Below are positions 63,089-64,000 of a stretch of DNA of 64,000 nt, in pieces; position 1 is the stretch's first letter, and every line of letters begins with the position of its first letter. Under the pieces are notes generated by a model. It had not been told where the DNA came from. It did no database searches and saw nothing but the letters and a program-made list of their open reading frames with translations. The translations under genes were made by a program, and so were the position numbers. This stretch comes from an uncultured Fidelibacterota bacterium (GTDB lineage: Bacteria; Fidelibacterota; Marinisomatia; Marinisomatales; TCS55), in contig CACHMU010000001.1 of NCBI GenBank assembly GCA_902581045.1, positions 17,676-81,675 on the forward strand, in the 5' to 3' direction.

Positions 63089-64000
63089 TTGAAAAATTTT
63101 CATATTTTATTTGTAGGATATTCAAATCACATATTTTTGGATATTACTAATCATGTTAAAAATCAATGTGGATATCGTACCTCATTTATTGTTAGATCAA
63201 AAAAAGAAATTAATAGACTTATATCAAAAGATATTCCTATTGAATCTATTTATTGTTTAAATGATGAAAAGGTCAACGAATTTTCTCATCAAGATTTAAA
63301 AAATTTACAAATTTTAGAGAAAGAAAATGTTTCAACAACACATAATATGATATTAGGTGAACCGCTTTTAAAAAATTTACCATATAATAAAGCTTTAAAC
63401 TATGCATCTTATTTACACAAAAAATTTGATTCATATTATAATAAAATAAAACCTGATGTTATAATTGGCTCACATGATGGAATACATTCTGCTTTGGGAT
63501 GTGCTATCGCGAGATCAAAAAAAATACCATGGTACGCCTTAACATTTTGTCCTCTTCCATCTGGATATGTAGCATTGAGGGAAGGATTGGTCCCTGATAA
63601 ACTGGTAACACTTAGGAATCAAAATGCTAAAGACTTAGATGAAAGTGTTGAAAAAATCCTATCTGAGTTTGAATCAAACCAAATAAAACCTCCATTATAT
63701 GTATCATCTCATAATTTAAATTTACTTTCAAAGCGATTACCAAATCATATTAAACAAGGAATCTTAGCTTTTAAAAAATCATATTTTGGAGGCCTAGATT
63801 ATTTTAGTGATTTTAGATTCCAATATTTATTAAAACAATATTTTAGAAAAAGAAAAAACTTAATAACCTTTCCCAAAAAACTTTTTTTAAAAAATATTCC
63901 AGATAAACCATATATTTTTTTCGGTTTACATATGCAACCAGAATCAACAATTGATGTTTATGCGTCATTTTTTAGTAATCAAATATCAATTATTGAATCA
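63089..64000 (+). CDS. Capsule polysaccharide synthesis-like protein, 3' end missing
   Basis: The frame is open from TTG at 63089 (with AGGA about nine bases before) to the end of the window, at least 304 residues. IFFGLHMQPESTIDVYASFF near the cut end matches the KYVYFPLHYQPE-type segment of capsule synthesis proteins (Capsule_synth), and DVIIGSHDGIHSALGCAIARS is a GT-B-type donor helix. The gene continues beyond the window. Confidence 0.7.
   Translation, partial: MKNFHILFVGYSNHIFLDITNHVKNQCGYRTSFIVRSKKEINRLISKDIPIESIYCLNDEKVNEFSHQDLKNLQILEKENVSTTHNMILGEPLLKNLPYNKALNYASYLHKKFDSYYNKIKPDVIIGSHDGIHSALGCAIARSKKIPWYALTFCPLPSGYVALREGLVPDKLVTLRNQNAKDLDESVEKILSEFESNQIKPPLYVSSHNLNLLSKRLPNHIKQGILAFKKSYFGGLDYFSDFRFQYLLKQYFRKRKNLITFPKKLFLKNIPDKPYIFFGLHMQPESTIDVYASFFSNQISIIES

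Noticed and set aside
1-64000. CRISPR arrays, insertion sequences or prophage
   Set aside because: No regularly spaced direct repeats, transposase motifs or phage genes were seen.

Overview
The window is a gene-dense, AT-rich stretch of a Gram-negative chromosome with an outer membrane and lipid A (BamA, Skp, LpxA/C/D, a lipid A acyltransferase, a TonB-dependent receptor). The fused LpxC-FabZ protein, the carboxypeptidase-regulatory-like domain at the front of the TonB receptor, the short LID-less adenylate kinase and the low GC point to the Bacteroidota/FCB side of the tree. My best guess is a marine lineage such as Candidatus Marinimicrobia (SAR406). That placement is inference; no rRNA gene is present to settle it. 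I saw no insertion sequence, prophage or CRISPR array.

Layout. 1-3.6 kb: the end of a thioredoxin-fold gene, two divergent ferredoxins, an Mrp-type P-loop ATPase and an unrecognised membrane-protein/zinc-ribbon pair. 3.6-13.6 kb: an envelope operon uppS-bamA-skp-lpxD-lpxC/fabZ-lpxA-(exported protein)-dxr-rseP, all on the plus strand. 13.6-23.9 kb, minus strand: DUF3108, a Sua5/YrdC protein, a lipid A acyltransferase, coaE, adk, then a nucleoside-salvage run (CNT transporter, tdk, udk, cdd), a lipoprotein hydrolase, a rhomboid protease and an M23 peptidase. 24-30.5 kb: trmL, an LhgO-like oxidase, DUF971, a P1 peptidase, DUF3228, a perfect bidirectional terminator and a TonB receptor. 30.7-40 kb, mostly minus: a CAT-anticodon tRNA, galE, two exported proteins, dnaG, cvpA, a YqeY protein, an aberrant DNA methylase, arsC, rmlA, gpmA and rmlB.

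40.2-64 kb is one long plus-strand surface-polysaccharide locus that runs off the window. It opens with a GC-rich structured leader and an export/chain-length pair (Wza-like; Wzz with an N-terminal helix-turn-helix). It continues with sugar-nucleotide dehydrogenase and epimerases, a pseudaminic-acid block (pseC, pseF, pseH, pseI, without pseB or pseG here), and a second nonulosonate cassette (NeuB-cupin fusion, HAD phosphatase, CMP-sugar synthetase). The rest is a 2OG-Fe(II) oxygenase, an ABC flippase, a methyltransferase, a polysaccharide deacetylase, an ATP-grasp/tyrosine-phosphatase fusion and glycan-assembly proteins.

The most unusual signal is translational. Four intact genes (lpxA, gpmA, the HAD phosphatase and the ATP-grasp/phosphatase fusion) have no ATG, GTG or TTG at their proper 5' ends. 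Each has an in-frame ATT where family alignment puts the initiator, in two cases behind a good Shine-Dalgarno sequence. Conventional start calling truncates all four; in gpmA and the HAD gene it would delete the catalytic residue. Together with many TTG and GTG starts, this suggests relaxed start-codon selection in this organism.
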